From PNAI01 sp035574295 (GTDB taxonomy: Bacteria > Pseudomonadota > Alphaproteobacteria > Rhizobiales > Xanthobacteraceae): a DNA stretch of 64,000 nt. The DNA is taken from the NCBI GenBank assembly GCA_035574295.1, contig DATLYX010000009.1:33539-97538 (forward strand). Reading direction: 5' to 3'. Position numbers and translations under genes: made by a program. Positions 16,274 through 24,397 of this stretch are shown here, in pieces; position 1 is the first letter of the stretch; the number at the start of each line of letters is the position of its first letter. A model generated the notes under the pieces. It was not told the origin of the DNA, did no database searches, and saw only the letters and a program-made list of their open reading frames with translations.

Positions 16274-17020
16274 ATGAGCTACAATTGGAACTGGGGAATT
16301 TTCTGGCAAATCTCCCCGGACGCCTCCCACACCTATTTTGAGACGCTTCTGATCGGCACCGGGTGGACGCTCGCCACCGCGCTCGCCGCCTGGTGCCTGG
16401 CGCTCGTGTTCGGCTCGATTGTCGGCGTCATCCGCACCACGCCGTATGTCTGGCTGGTGCGGCTCGGCGACGCCTACGTCGAGTTTTTCCGCAACATTCC
16501 GCTCCTGGTGCAGATGTTTCTCTGGTATTTCGTCCTGCCGGAGCTCGTGCCGGAGACGATCGGCACCTGGCTCAAGCAGTTGCACCACGCATCGTTCTAT
16601 ACCGCCGTGGTCGCGCTCGGCTTCTACACCTCCGCCCGCGTGGCTGAGCAGGTGCGCGCCGGCATCATGAGCCTCGCGCAAGGGCAGCGTCTTGCGGCGC
16701 TGGCGCTCGGCTTCACGCTGCCGCAGACTTACGGCTTTGTGCTGCTGCCGATGGCCTATCGCATCATTCTGCCGCCGCTCACCTCCGAATTTCTCAACGT
16801 CATCAAGAACAGCGCCGTGGCGTTGACCATCGGGCTGATGGAGCTTACCGCACGCGCGCGCGCCATGCAGGAGTTCTCCTTCCAGGTGTTCGAGGCGTTC
16901 ACCGCCGCCACCATCATCTATATCGCCATCAATATCGTGGTGACCTTCGGCATGCGCGCGCTGGAGAAGCGCGTCGCGGTTCCCGGCTTCATCGGCGCTG
17001 CGCCGCGCGCCGCACAGTGA
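16274..17020 (+). CDS. gltJ: Amino-acid ABC transporter permease GltJ-type
   Basis: 248 aa polar amino-acid permease with about five membrane segments. N-terminal YNWNWGIFWQISPD is GltJ-like; DAYVEFFRNIPLLVQMFLWY and the EAA loop region VRAGIMSLAQGQRLAALALG are visible. It forms the membrane channel with GltK and couples to the ATPase GltL. The start ATG at 16274 follows GAGAGGGGC. Its TGA (17018-17020) supplies part of the gltK ribosome binding site, so translation is coupled. Confidence 0.92.
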   Translation: MSYNWNWGIFWQISPDASHTYFETLLIGTGWTLATALAAWCLALVFGSIVGVIRTTPYVWLVRLGDAYVEFFRNIPLLVQMFLWYFVLPELVPETIGTWLKQLHHASFYTAVVALGFYTSARVAEQVRAGIMSLAQGQRLAALALGFTLPQTYGFVLLPMAYRIILPPLTSEFLNVIKNSAVALTIGLMELTARARAMQEFSFQVFEAFTAATIIYIAINIVVTFGMRALEKRVAVPGFIGAAPRAAQ

Positions 17021-17028
17021 GGATCGAA

Positions 17029-17721
17029 ATGTTCTCCAATTTCGACTTCGATGTGATTGTTCGCTCGCTGCCCTACCTGTTCCTCGACGGCATGACGTTC
17101 ACGCTGACCCTGACCGCGCTCGCAACCTTGGGCGGTATCGTGTTCGGCACGCTGCTCGCCATGATGCGGCTGTCCGGCATTGCGCTGCTCTCGCTGCCCG
17201 CCGCCGGCTATGTTAACCTGATGCGCTCGGTGCCGCTGGTGCTGATGATTTTCTGGTTCTATTTCCTCGTACCTTACATCGGCCAATGGCTGACCGGGGC
17301 CGAGCGGCCGATCCAGGTCGGTTATTTCGTGTCCTCGCTGATTACCTTCACGCTGTTCGAGGCGGCCTATTTCTGCGAGATCATGCGCGCCGGCATCCAG
17401 TCGATCCCGCGCGGCCAGATCGCCGCTGCCCAGGCGCTCGGCATGTCCTACCCGCTCACCATGGCCTACATTGTTCTGCCGCAGGCGTTCCGCAACATGC
17501 TGCCGGTGCTGCTCACCCAGACCATCATCCTGTTCCAGGACACCTCGCTGGTGTATGTGCTGTCGATCACCGACTTCCTCGGCGCCGCCTCAAAAATCGC
17601 GCAGCGCGACGGCCGCCTGGTGGAGATGTATCTGTTTGCGGCGCTCGTCTATTTCGTGATTTCGCTGGCCGCCTCCCATGGCGTGCGCGTGCTGCAGCGC
17701 CGTCTGGCCATCGTCCGCTGA
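17029..17721 (+). CDS. gltK: Amino-acid ABC transporter permease GltK-type
   Basis: 230 aa, second permease half. MFSNFDFDVIVRSLPYLFLD begins the first helix, YVNLMRSVPLVLMIFWFY and EIMRAGIQSIPRGQIAAAQA give the coupling-loop region, and the ALGMSYPLTM/IVLPQAFRNMLP motif is conserved. The ATG at 17029 is preferred over an overlapping GTG at 17017 because GAGG (17019-17022) stands 6 nt before it. It is followed after 13 bp by the ATPase gene. Family and partner assignment are firm; substrate is inferred from the binding protein. Confidence 0.92.
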   Translation: MFSNFDFDVIVRSLPYLFLDGMTFTLTLTALATLGGIVFGTLLAMMRLSGIALLSLPAAGYVNLMRSVPLVLMIFWFYFLVPYIGQWLTGAERPIQVGYFVSSLITFTLFEAAYFCEIMRAGIQSIPRGQIAAAQALGMSYPLTMAYIVLPQAFRNMLPVLLTQTIILFQDTSLVYVLSITDFLGAASKIAQRDGRLVEMYLFAALVYFVISLAASHGVRVLQRRLAIVR

Positions 17722-17734
17722 GCGGGGCACCGTC

Positions 17735-18463
17735 GTGATCAGCATCCGCGAGGTGAGCAAATGGTACGGGCCGGTCCAGGTGCTCAATCGCTGCTCGGCG
17801 GAAGTCGCCAGAGGCGAGGTGGTCGTGGTCTGCGGCCCTTCCGGTTCCGGCAAATCCACGCTGATCAAGTGCGTCAATGGCCTTGAGCCGTTTCAAGAGG
17901 GCACGATCGTCGTCGACGGCGTCTCGGTCGGCGATCGCAAAACCAACCTGTCCAAGCTGCGCGCCCGCATCGGCATGGTGTTCCAGCATTTCGAGCTGTT
18001 TCCCCACTTTACCGTGATGCGCAATCTCACGCTGGCACAGGTCAAGGTGCTCAATCGCAGCGCGGAGGAAGCCTACGCCAAGGGCATGCAGCTCTTGGAG
18101 CGCGTGGGCTTGCGCGAGTTTGCCGAAAAATATCCCGGTGAATTGTCCGGCGGGCAACAGCAGCGGGTCGCCATTGCCCGCGCGCTCGCCATGGATCCGA
18201 TCGCCATGCTGTTCGACGAGCCGACCTCGGCGCTCGACCCCGAGATGATCAAGGAGGTGCTCGACGTGATGGTGGCGCTGGCCAAGGAGGGCATGACCAT
18301 GATCGTGGTGACGCACGAGATGGGTTTCGCCCGCCAGGTGGCGCATCGCGTGGTGTTCATGGACAGGGGAGAGATCGTCGAGGACGCCGTCACCGCCGAA
18401 TTCTTCACCCGCCCGCGCAGCGAGCGCGCGCAGGCGTTCCTGTCGAAGATTCTCCAGCACTGA
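17735..18463 (+). CDS. gltL: Amino-acid ABC transporter ATP-binding protein GltL-type
   Basis: 242 aa with Walker A GPSGSGKST, Q-loop VFQHFELFPH, signature LSGGQQQR, Walker B MLFDEPTSALDPEM and the H-loop VVTHEMGFAR, all typical of polar amino-acid transporters (GltL/GlnQ). It hydrolyses ATP on the cytoplasmic face to drive uptake. A GTG start at 17735 (VISIREV) is chosen: GAGCGGGG lies 7 nt upstream, and upstream ATGs overlap gltK with atypical residues. It completes a SBP-permease-permease-ATPase set. It converges with ahcY, leaving 39 bp between stops. Confidence 0.92.
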   Translation: MISIREVSKWYGPVQVLNRCSAEVARGEVVVVCGPSGSGKSTLIKCVNGLEPFQEGTIVVDGVSVGDRKTNLSKLRARIGMVFQHFELFPHFTVMRNLTLAQVKVLNRSAEEAYAKGMQLLERVGLREFAEKYPGELSGGQQQRVAIARALAMDPIAMLFDEPTSALDPEMIKEVLDVMVALAKEGMTMIVVTHEMGFARQVAHRVVFMDRGEIVEDAVTAEFFTRPRSERAQAFLSKILQH

Positions 18464-18502
18464 AGCGGGGACACGCTGCGCGGGCGCGGTATGTTGCGCG
18501 GT

Positions 18503-19924
18503 TCAATAGCGGTAGTGGTCCGGCTTGTAGGGTCCGTCGCGCGGCACGCCGATATAGGCCGCCTGCTTGTCGTTGAGCGTGGTGAGCCTGGCGCCGATCT
18601 TGGCAAGATGCAGCCGCGCCACCTTCTCGTCGAGATGCTTGGGCAGCGTGTAAACCTTCTTCTCGTATTTGCCGGGATTGGTGAACAATTCGATCTGCGC
18701 CAGGGTCTGGTTGGTGAACGACGACGACATCACGAAGCTCGGGTGGCCCATCGCATTGCCGAGATTCACCAGCCTTCCTTCCGACAACAGAATGATGCGC
18801 TTGCCGTCGGGAAATTCGATCTCGTCCACCTGCGGCTTGACGTTGTACCATTTGAAATTGCGCAGCGCCGCCACCTGGATCTCGCTGTCGAAGTGGCCGA
18901 TGTTGCAGACGATGGCGCGGTCTTTCATCCTGCGCATGTGCTCCACGGTAATGACGTCGATGTTGCCGGTGGCGGTGACGAAGATGTCGGCGCGCGGCGC
19001 GGCGTCCTCCATGGTGGTCACCTCGTAGCCCTCCATCGCCGCCTGCAGGGCGCAAATCGGATCGATTTCCGACACCATCACCCGGCAGCCGGCGTTGCGC
19101 AGCGAGGCAGCGGAGCCCTTGCCCACGTCGCCGAAGCCGCACACCATGGCAAGCTTGCCGGCCATCATCACGTCGGTGCCGCGGCGGATGCCGTCGACGA
19201 GACTCTCGCGGCAGCCGTAGAGATTGTCGAATTTCGACTTGGTGACACTGTCGTTGACGTTGATCGCCGGCCACAACAGCGTGCCTTTCTTCTGCATTTC
19301 GTAGAGCCGGTGCACGCCGGTCGTGGTCTCCTCGGTGACCCCGCGGATGCTCGCGGCGTTCTTGTGGTACCAATCGGGCTGTTCCTTCAGCCGCTTCTTG
19401 ATCGCGGCGAAGAGGATTTCCTCCTCCTCATTGTTCGGATGATTGAGCACAGAAGGATTCTTGCCCGCCTCGACGCCGAGGTGGATCAGCAAAGTCGCAT
19501 CGCCGCCGTCGTCGAGGATCATGTTGGGCGATCCGCCGTCCGCCCATTCGAAGATGCGATGGGTATAGTCCCAGTAATCCTGCAACGACTCGCCTTTCAC
19601 CGCGAACACCGGCGTGCCGCCTGCGGCGATCGCCGCTGCGGCGTGGTCCTGGGTCGAATAGATGTTGCAGGAGGCCCACCGCACCTCGGCACCGAGCGCC
19701 TTCAGCGTTTCGATCAGCACCGCGGTCTGGATGGTCATGTGCAGGGAGCCGGCGATGCGCGCCCCGCGCAGCGGCTGCCGCGGGCCGTATTCCTCACGGA
19801 TCGCCATCAACCCCGGCATCTCGGTCTCGGCGATGGCAATCTCCTTGCGGCCCCAGGCGGCGAGCGAAATGTCCTTGACCACGTAGTCGGTTGACGCAGG
19901 CTTGCCTTTCGCAGCGGCGGTCAT
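18503..19924 (-). CDS. ahcY: S-adenosylhomocysteine hydrolase
   Basis: 473 aa. Conserved marks include GSLHMTIQTAVLIETL, ASCNIYSTQDHAAAAIA, the NAD-binding GFGDVGKGSA, ATGNIDVIT, NIGHFDSEI and the invariant C-terminal PDHYRY. It cleaves S-adenosylhomocysteine to adenosine and homocysteine in the cytoplasm, keeping SAM-dependent methylation running and feeding methionine resynthesis. The ATG at 19924 has AAGGA 6 nt upstream and begins MTAAAKGKP; a longer reading to 19963 has no support. A 16-bp perfect palindrome lies about 94 bp upstream. No riboswitch is evident in the leader. Confidence 0.97.
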   Translation of the reverse strand: MTAAAKGKPASTDYVVKDISLAAWGRKEIAIAETEMPGLMAIREEYGPRQPLRGARIAGSLHMTIQTAVLIETLKALGAEVRWASCNIYSTQDHAAAAIAAGGTPVFAVKGESLQDYWDYTHRIFEWADGGSPNMILDDGGDATLLIHLGVEAGKNPSVLNHPNNEEEEILFAAIKKRLKEQPDWYHKNAASIRGVTEETTTGVHRLYEMQKKGTLLWPAINVNDSVTKSKFDNLYGCRESLVDGIRRGTDVMMAGKLAMVCGFGDVGKGSAASLRNAGCRVMVSEIDPICALQAAMEGYEVTTMEDAAPRADIFVTATGNIDVITVEHMRRMKDRAIVCNIGHFDSEIQVAALRNFKWYNVKPQVDEIEFPDGKRIILLSEGRLVNLGNAMGHPSFVMSSSFTNQTLAQIELFTNPGKYEKKVYTLPKHLDEKVARLHLAKIGARLTTLNDKQAAYIGVPRDGPYKPDHYRY

Positions 19925-20017
19925 GGCTGTCCTTGTCCGTTGAAACGAATGCCGCCGGCTCATCCGGCGTCTCCCGGATGGCCTATAGCAGGGGCCGGGC
20001 AGCGGCGCAACGAGGAT

Positions 20018-20033
20018 ATAAAGAATTCTTTAT
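20018..20033. promoter_or_regulatory. 16-bp perfect palindrome upstream of ahcY, candidate SahR operator
   Basis: ATAAAGAATTCTTTAT is a perfect palindrome in an AT-rich island of a GC-rich region, 94-109 bp upstream of the ahcY start. It resembles the ATAAAGATATCTTTAT-like sites of SahR, an ArsR-family repressor of the SAH/methionine cycle in Proteobacteria (motif recalled from memory). No sahR gene is in the window, so the regulator would be encoded elsewhere. Confidence 0.55.
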
Positions 20034-20122
20034 GTCATTTCCAGAGGCATGGGACCGAAATCGGGCGCGAACTCTGGCACGGAAATCGGCTCGGAACCGG
20101 CTGCGTTTGCGGCGGCGCCGGT

Positions 20123-20452
20123 TCAGTCCTGTTCGTTGAAGCCGCTTGCGATCAACGCGGCCAGCGCCTCGATCACCGCCTCCGCGTCTTTTCCGGTCGC
20201 CTCGAGCGTGAGCACGGTGCCCGGGCCGGCGGCGAGCATCATCAGGCCCATGATCGAAGTGCCGCCCACGGTTTCGTTGCCGCGCCTGACCACCACGCTG
20301 GCGTCGAAACGTTCCACTGTCTGCACGAACCGCGCCGAGGCGCGGGCGTGCAATCCCTTCTTGTTGACGATCTCAACCTCGCGGCTGACGACCCCCTTGG
20401 CCGGCGGCAAATTCATCGCAAACCCCGAAGCGGATGAATCGGAGCCGTTCAT
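20123..20452 (-). CDS. ptsH: Phosphocarrier protein HPr
   Basis: 109 aa, with about 20 extra residues before the usual HPr start. The active-site His35 lies in KKGLHARASARF and the regulatory Ser66 in GGTSIMGLMML. HPr accepts phosphate from enzyme I on His and is Ser-phosphorylated by HprK. With EIIA(Man) and HprK it forms the regulatory PTS branch of Alphaproteobacteria, which lacks sugar transport. The start at 20452 overlaps the EIIA stop as ATGA, so translation is coupled. A shorter start at 20416 (MNLPPAKG) is possible. ahcY follows on the same strand. Confidence 0.93.
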   Translation of the reverse strand: MNGSDSSASGFAMNLPPAKGVVSREVEIVNKKGLHARASARFVQTVERFDASVVVRRGNETVGGTSIMGLMMLAAGPGTVLTLEATGKDAEAVIEALAALIASGFNEQD

Positions 20453-20850
20453 TTGCCGGCCAGAATTCGGCTGGCAATGGTGACGTATTTGCGACCGGCA
20501 ATTTGCGCGGCGGCCACCGCCTCGGCCAGAGGACATTCGCCGCGCACCTTGGCGAACTTGATCAGCATCGGCATGTTGATGCCGGCGAGCACCTCCACGT
20601 TCGGACGATTCATCACCGAGATTGCCAGGTTCGACGGCGTGCCGCCGAACATGTCGGTGAGAATCGCGACCCCCTCTCCGGTGTCCACGCGCTCCACGGC
20701 TTCAATGATTTCCCTGCGCCGCTGCTCGACGTCGTCGTCGGGACCGATGGTCACCACTTCGATCTGCTGCTGCGGGCCGACGACGTGTTCGAGTGCGGCG
20801 CGGAACTCGACGGCAAGCCGCCCGTGAGTGACGAGTACGAGTCCGATCAT
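20449..20850 (-). CDS. PTS EIIA component, mannose (EIIA-Man) family
   Basis: 133 aa, a stand-alone EIIA(Man) domain. The phosphorylated His9 is in MIGLVLVTHG, with VAILTDMFGGTPSN and INMPML following as in ManX. No IIB/C/D components are present, so it is a signalling EIIA that accepts phosphate from HPr. In Rhizobiales this protein affects amino-acid transport, PHB and central metabolism. The ATG at 20850 has GAGGAG 7 nt upstream. It sits between hprK and ptsH in the standard order; 228 bp separate it from hprK. Confidence 0.92.
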   Translation of the reverse strand: MIGLVLVTHGRLAVEFRAALEHVVGPQQQIEVVTIGPDDDVEQRRREIIEAVERVDTGEGVAILTDMFGGTPSNLAISVMNRPNVEVLAGINMPMLIKFAKVRGECPLAEAVAAAQIAGRKYVTIASRILAGK

Positions 20851-21078
20851 CCGGGACTCCTCGCGGGCGCTGGAACGCCGCACGGAAGGCCGCCCATGAT
20901 CATCATCCGAAGCCTGACTTCAAGGGGCTTGGGCGCTGATTTCCGGGCCATGTTGCATTGCCACAAGTGGCGGCTGAGATTGGCCAAAAAATTCAATAAC
21001 AGCAATAGCCTGTGTGCCCCTCGCATGTGCATAAGACCGCACCGCGACAACCCCATGGACCCTACAACCATAGGCGGA

Positions 21079-21534
21079 TCAGGCGATTGCATTTGCAGTT
21101 CGCTGCCAGGCCAATACCAGCGGCAGCGGATTCACGCCGACTGCGACCGCAAGTCGCGGCAAATGGATGCCGGCAATCACGGCCTCCGTGCTTTCCGGCC
21201 CAAGCAAGCGGCTGGCATCGCCTGCCGCGAGCTCCACCACCCCCCCGACCAGCGCCACCGGTTCGTAAGGCAACCGCCGAATACCCAGGCCGCGCACCTC
21301 GATCAGCCCCGCCAGCACCGCTGCTGGCCGGACCAAGAGCCGTCCGTGCACCGCCTCGACGTGCACGCGGTCGTCGCCGACCAAGCGGGCGAAGTCGAGG
21401 TGGCCCGCGTGCGCGGCCTCTATCAGCGCAAATGCCAATCGCGATTTGCCGCTCGCCGGAGGCCCGATGATCAGCAACGCATGTGCTCCAATCAGCACGG
21501 CGGAGGCGTGAATGGTGGAGAGCTCGGCAGCCAT
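21079..21534 (-). CDS. hprK: HPr kinase/phosphorylase, short alphaproteobacterial form
   Basis: About 151 aa, containing only the C-terminal kinase core. The P-loop GPPASGKS is at 24-31, LVGDDRVHVE follows at 51-60, and GIRRLPYEP is the HprK loop. The N-terminal domain of Firmicute enzymes is absent, as is usual in Alphaproteobacteria. It phosphorylates and dephosphorylates Ser66 of HPr. The ATG at 21534 gives the usual N-terminus (ELSTIHASAVLIG) although no strong ribosome binding site precedes it. In most Rhizobiales the two-component genes chvI-chvG stand immediately upstream; here that place is taken by a divergent acyl carrier protein gene. Confidence 0.9.
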   Translation of the reverse strand: MAAELSTIHASAVLIGAHALLIIGPPASGKSRLAFALIEAAHAGHLDFARLVGDDRVHVEAVHGRLLVRPAAVLAGLIEVRGLGIRRLPYEPVALVGGVVELAAGDASRLLGPESTEAVIAGIHLPRLAVAVGVNPLPLVLAWQRTANAIA

Positions 21535-21817
21535 TGGCGCAGCGCCGCAATCTGTGACCCCCGCAACGACCCATGTCTGCTCGCTCCGCGTGAGCGGGTT
21601 CTCGGGGCGGCCGTGGGGGTTCAATCTAGCGCATTGCGATCCCGTGTGCGCGGCGATTCTCCGGAAGCGGTCTCTAGTCCACCGCAAGGACGTCGCGACG
21701 ATGGGGGGAGGCGCAAAAGGAGAGGTCTGCCCACGGCTTAAGGACTCCAAATTTCGCCTCGACCATGGCAAAATAAGTTATGAATCGCAGGATCGGTCTG
21801 GTCCGGGAGCGTAGGGG

Positions 21818-21845
21818 CGTCTCTGCGCGTTCTTAACGAGAGACG
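21818..21845 (+). other. Hairpin in the acyl carrier protein leader
   Basis: CGTCTCT and AGAGACG form a 7-bp inverted repeat around a 14-nt loop, ending 12 bp before the acp start codon. If transcribed it would occlude the initiation region. A clear Shine-Dalgarno sequence is otherwise absent. Confidence 0.4.
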
Positions 21846-21857
21846 GGATTCAATCAA

Positions 21858-22145
21858 ATGACGGCCGGCGCCACGTCTGCTTCGAGCCAAGCCATGGACA
21901 GCGTCACCAGCGACGTCCTGGCGCTCATTCAGAAGAAACTTCCGCCCGAGAAGTCGGCGCTGACCATGACCGACCGCCTCAAGGATTTGGGCATCGATTC
22001 GCTGAGCGTGGTGGAGCTGATTTTCGAGCTCGAGGAGAAGTTCAACATTCAGATCCCCTACAATGCCAACGACACCGAGCCGGAATTCGAAACGGTCGGT
22101 GAAGTGGTCGAGGCGATCAAGAAGGTCATTGCCGAGAAAAAGTGA
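21858..22145 (+). CDS. Orphan acyl carrier protein
   Basis: 95 aa. The phosphopantetheine-attachment Ser48 lies in DRLKDLGIDSLSVVELIFEL, followed by EEKFNIQIPYNAND and a final helix. It differs from housekeeping AcpP by an N-terminal extension of about 12 residues and from AcpXL by lacking its long acidic loop and length. ACPs shuttle thioester-bound acyl chains. No ketosynthase, acyltransferase or lipid A gene is adjacent, so the partner enzyme is unknown. An in-frame ATG at 21894 (MDSVTSDV) gives a more usual ACP length and may be the start. It is divergent from hprK. Confidence 0.9.
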   Translation: MTAGATSASSQAMDSVTSDVLALIQKKLPPEKSALTMTDRLKDLGIDSLSVVELIFELEEKFNIQIPYNANDTEPEFETVGEVVEAIKKVIAEKK

Positions 22146-22197
22146 TCGCCCGTTGGCGCGCGCCCCGCGCCCCTCATGAAATCGACCCGCCCGGCTC

Positions 22198-22428
22198 TCA
22201 ACGCAGAGGGTTGTGCTCGGACAAGCGAGCGTCGTTGACCGCATCGTCACGCTTCAGGCGCTGCGCAATGAGATAGCCGATCCCGAGCACGACGGCGCCG
22301 AGCAGGATGTTGGGGATCATCCATTCCCGCGGAAACGGATCGAGCACGTCCAACAGGTAGATCATATACATGCAATAGACGAGGAAGCTCGCCTCCAGCA
22401 GAAGACCGAACAGCACGGAGATTTTCAT
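22198..22428 (-). CDS. Small two-helix membrane protein
   Basis: 76 aa. Two hydrophobic stretches (about residues 4-28, LFGLLLEASFLVYCMYMIYL, and 38-56, MIPNILLGAVVLGIGYLIA) are followed by a charged C-terminal tail with KRDD. A strong GAGGAGG precedes the ATG by about 5 nt, which supports a real gene. No family is recognised. It converges with the acp gene (52 bp apart) and lies 340 bp from mltA. Function unknown. Confidence 0.65.
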   Translation of the reverse strand: MKISVLFGLLLEASFLVYCMYMIYLLDVLDPFPREWMIPNILLGAVVLGIGYLIAQRLKRDDAVNDARLSEHNPLR

Positions 22429-22768
22429 GGCGCCTCCTCTTTGTCGTCTCGCTTAATGCCGCGAATGCGAGGTGAGAGAGATGGAGATGAAGCTGGGGCC
22501 CGGATCGTTAATAATTCGTTTACGGCTTCATAAAACGCCAAAGAGGCGTGCGTGGTTCCATGGCGGGCAACCGCCGCCGCGGCAACGCACATGCGGCGGG
22601 GGCCCCGCGACAATGTGGAGCGAGCCCTCTGAAAGGCGTGGGGGGGGGGATTTTTCTGCATTCTGGGCAATTCTGGCCTTGCCCGCGCTTGTCGCAGAGA
22701 TCCACGTCTCAAAAAATCTCAGAAGGATCAAAGTCTTGGAGCCGGGATGAGCTCCGGCAACGGCTCTC
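22429..22768. other. Intergenic stretch with a ten-G homopolymer
   Basis: This gap between the small membrane protein and mltA has no supported gene. A run of ten G (22642-22651) followed by ATTTTT is the only notable item. Short reading frames across it lack ribosome binding sites and motifs. Confidence 0.5.
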
Positions 22769-24205
22769 TCAGCGAGCCGGTTTGGCGTTGCGACCGTCTG
22801 CCCATGCACTCTTTGCGTCCGCGGCCTTTGCGTCCGCGGCCGGTCTTTTGGCGATCTGCGTCGCTTCCTCGTCGACAAAGGAGGGACGGGGCCGCGGCAG
22901 CGGCGTGTTGCGGCCGGCGATCACCGGATCGATTTCGCGCGGGATCAGAATCGTGAACCGGCCGGGATGCCGGATGCGGCCGGCCACGTGGGCGGCGCCG
23001 TCGCCCGCGCCGAAATAGAGGTCGGCGCGCGCCGGGCCGATGATGGCGCCGCCGGTGTCCTGCGCCACCCACAACCGCTGCAAGCTGATTTCCGTGCGCT
23101 CGCCGTCAAGCGGCAACTCCGCCTCAATGAAAAACGGCGTGCCATAAATGTGGATGGATTTATCGACCGCGATCGAGCGGCCGGGCGTGAGCGAGACGCC
23201 CTGCGCGCCGATCGGCTCCTCGTGCTCGGCGAGCCCGGTTTCGCGAAAGAACACGAAGGAGCGGTTGCGCAGACGCAATTCCCTGCCTTCCTTCGGGTTG
23301 GCCTCGATCCATTCGCGGATGCGCTGCATGGACATTTCTTCGCGCGGGACGATCTCGCGGTCGATGAGAATGCGGCCGATGGGCGTATAGGGCCAACCGT
23401 TGTGGTTGCTGTAGTTGAGGCGCAGAATTTTTCCGTCCTCGAGCCGCACGCGCGCGGAGCCCTGGATCGGGGCAAAGAACAGATCGGTCGGATCCTTGAG
23501 CCAGCAGATTTCGAGTTTTCGGCCGGCGAGCGCGCCGTTCTCGATCGCCGCGCGGTCGTAATAGGGCTTTCTCAGATCGGGCGGCGTGCGATAGAGCGGA
23601 ACGTTGAACTCCTCCGTTCGCATGCGCGAGCCTTCGATGATCGGTTCGTAGTAGCCGGTGAGAAATCCGTTGTCCTCGCCGAGTCGCGCGATGCGCATCG
23701 GCCTGAAATTCCGCTCAAAGAAAATACGCGCCGCCTTCCCGTCGCGCGGCGGCTCTCGCACGGCGCGGCGGCAGACCGACTGCAGGGCGGCATAGAACGG
23801 CTGCCCGGCGTGGCGGGGCGGCGTGCCGCGCTGAATCGCCTTGCAACTTTTTAGGAAGACGGCAAAGGCGGCGGCATGGTCGTCCGTGATCCAGCCATCG
23901 AGCTCCGTCCAGCTCACGGTCTCAAGCTGCACGTTGGGAATGCGGAACGGCTCGGGCAAAAGTTGCCTGCCGAACTCAAGCTCGTCGCGGTCGGGCGCCG
24001 TCGGGGCGGTCTGGATGAGCTTCGGCAGCAAGGCGGGAGAGAACGCAGACGCGGTGGTCACCCGATCGACGGTCTTGACCTTCGGCTTTGTCCCGGCATC
24101 CGGCGCGAAAGGCTCTGAGTGGCCCGGCCTTGCCTCGAACAGGGCGCCCGCGACCAACAGAGCAATGAGCATTAGATGCCGCATGATGCCTTTCCCGAGC
24201 GACAT
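22769..24205 (-). CDS. mltA: MltA-type lytic murein transglycosylase
   Basis: 478 aa with a signal peptide (MRHLMLIALLVAGALFEARP). The MltA domain is recognised by DNGFLTGYYEP, FFAPIQGSARV and the 3D (Asp-Asp-Asp) barrel segment WVAQDTGGAIIGPARADLYF, whose last Asp corresponds to the catalytic acid of E. coli MltA. The enzyme cleaves glycan strands to 1,6-anhydro-MurNAc in the periplasm. A lipobox is not obvious, so it may be soluble, unlike E. coli MltA. The C-terminal 35 residues are Ala/Lys/Asp repeats (ADAKAADAKS). Starts at 24205 or 24184 (AAAGG upstream) are both possible. Confidence 0.9.
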   Translation of the reverse strand: MSLGKGIMRHLMLIALLVAGALFEARPGHSEPFAPDAGTKPKVKTVDRVTTASAFSPALLPKLIQTAPTAPDRDELEFGRQLLPEPFRIPNVQLETVSWTELDGWITDDHAAAFAVFLKSCKAIQRGTPPRHAGQPFYAALQSVCRRAVREPPRDGKAARIFFERNFRPMRIARLGEDNGFLTGYYEPIIEGSRMRTEEFNVPLYRTPPDLRKPYYDRAAIENGALAGRKLEICWLKDPTDLFFAPIQGSARVRLEDGKILRLNYSNHNGWPYTPIGRILIDREIVPREEMSMQRIREWIEANPKEGRELRLRNRSFVFFRETGLAEHEEPIGAQGVSLTPGRSIAVDKSIHIYGTPFFIEAELPLDGERTEISLQRLWVAQDTGGAIIGPARADLYFGAGDGAAHVAGRIRHPGRFTILIPREIDPVIAGRNTPLPRPRPSFVDEEATQIAKRPAADAKAADAKSAWADGRNAKPAR

Positions 24206-24397
24206 GCGTTGATCGTTCCGCGGTGATGCTGCCGTCCCGCTATCAAAATCTCAGGCCGCCGCCATGACAACGGCAAAGAGCGGGGGCCGGGCGAAAATGT
24301 CGCGCTGTGCCGGCTGTTTTTTCAGCGGTGTAGTGGATTTGCCACAATCAGGCGCAACAAGTCGGGCGCAATCAGTGGTGACCGGTCCTGCGCGACC

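Noticed and set aside
19925..20122. SAH riboswitch before ahcY
   Set aside because: No SAH-aptamer-like paired elements were seen; a perfect protein-operator-like palindrome explains regulation better.
21858..22145. AcpXL for lipid A very-long-chain acylation
   Set aside because: Lacks the length and long acidic insertion of AcpXL and has no lipid A acyltransferase neighbours.
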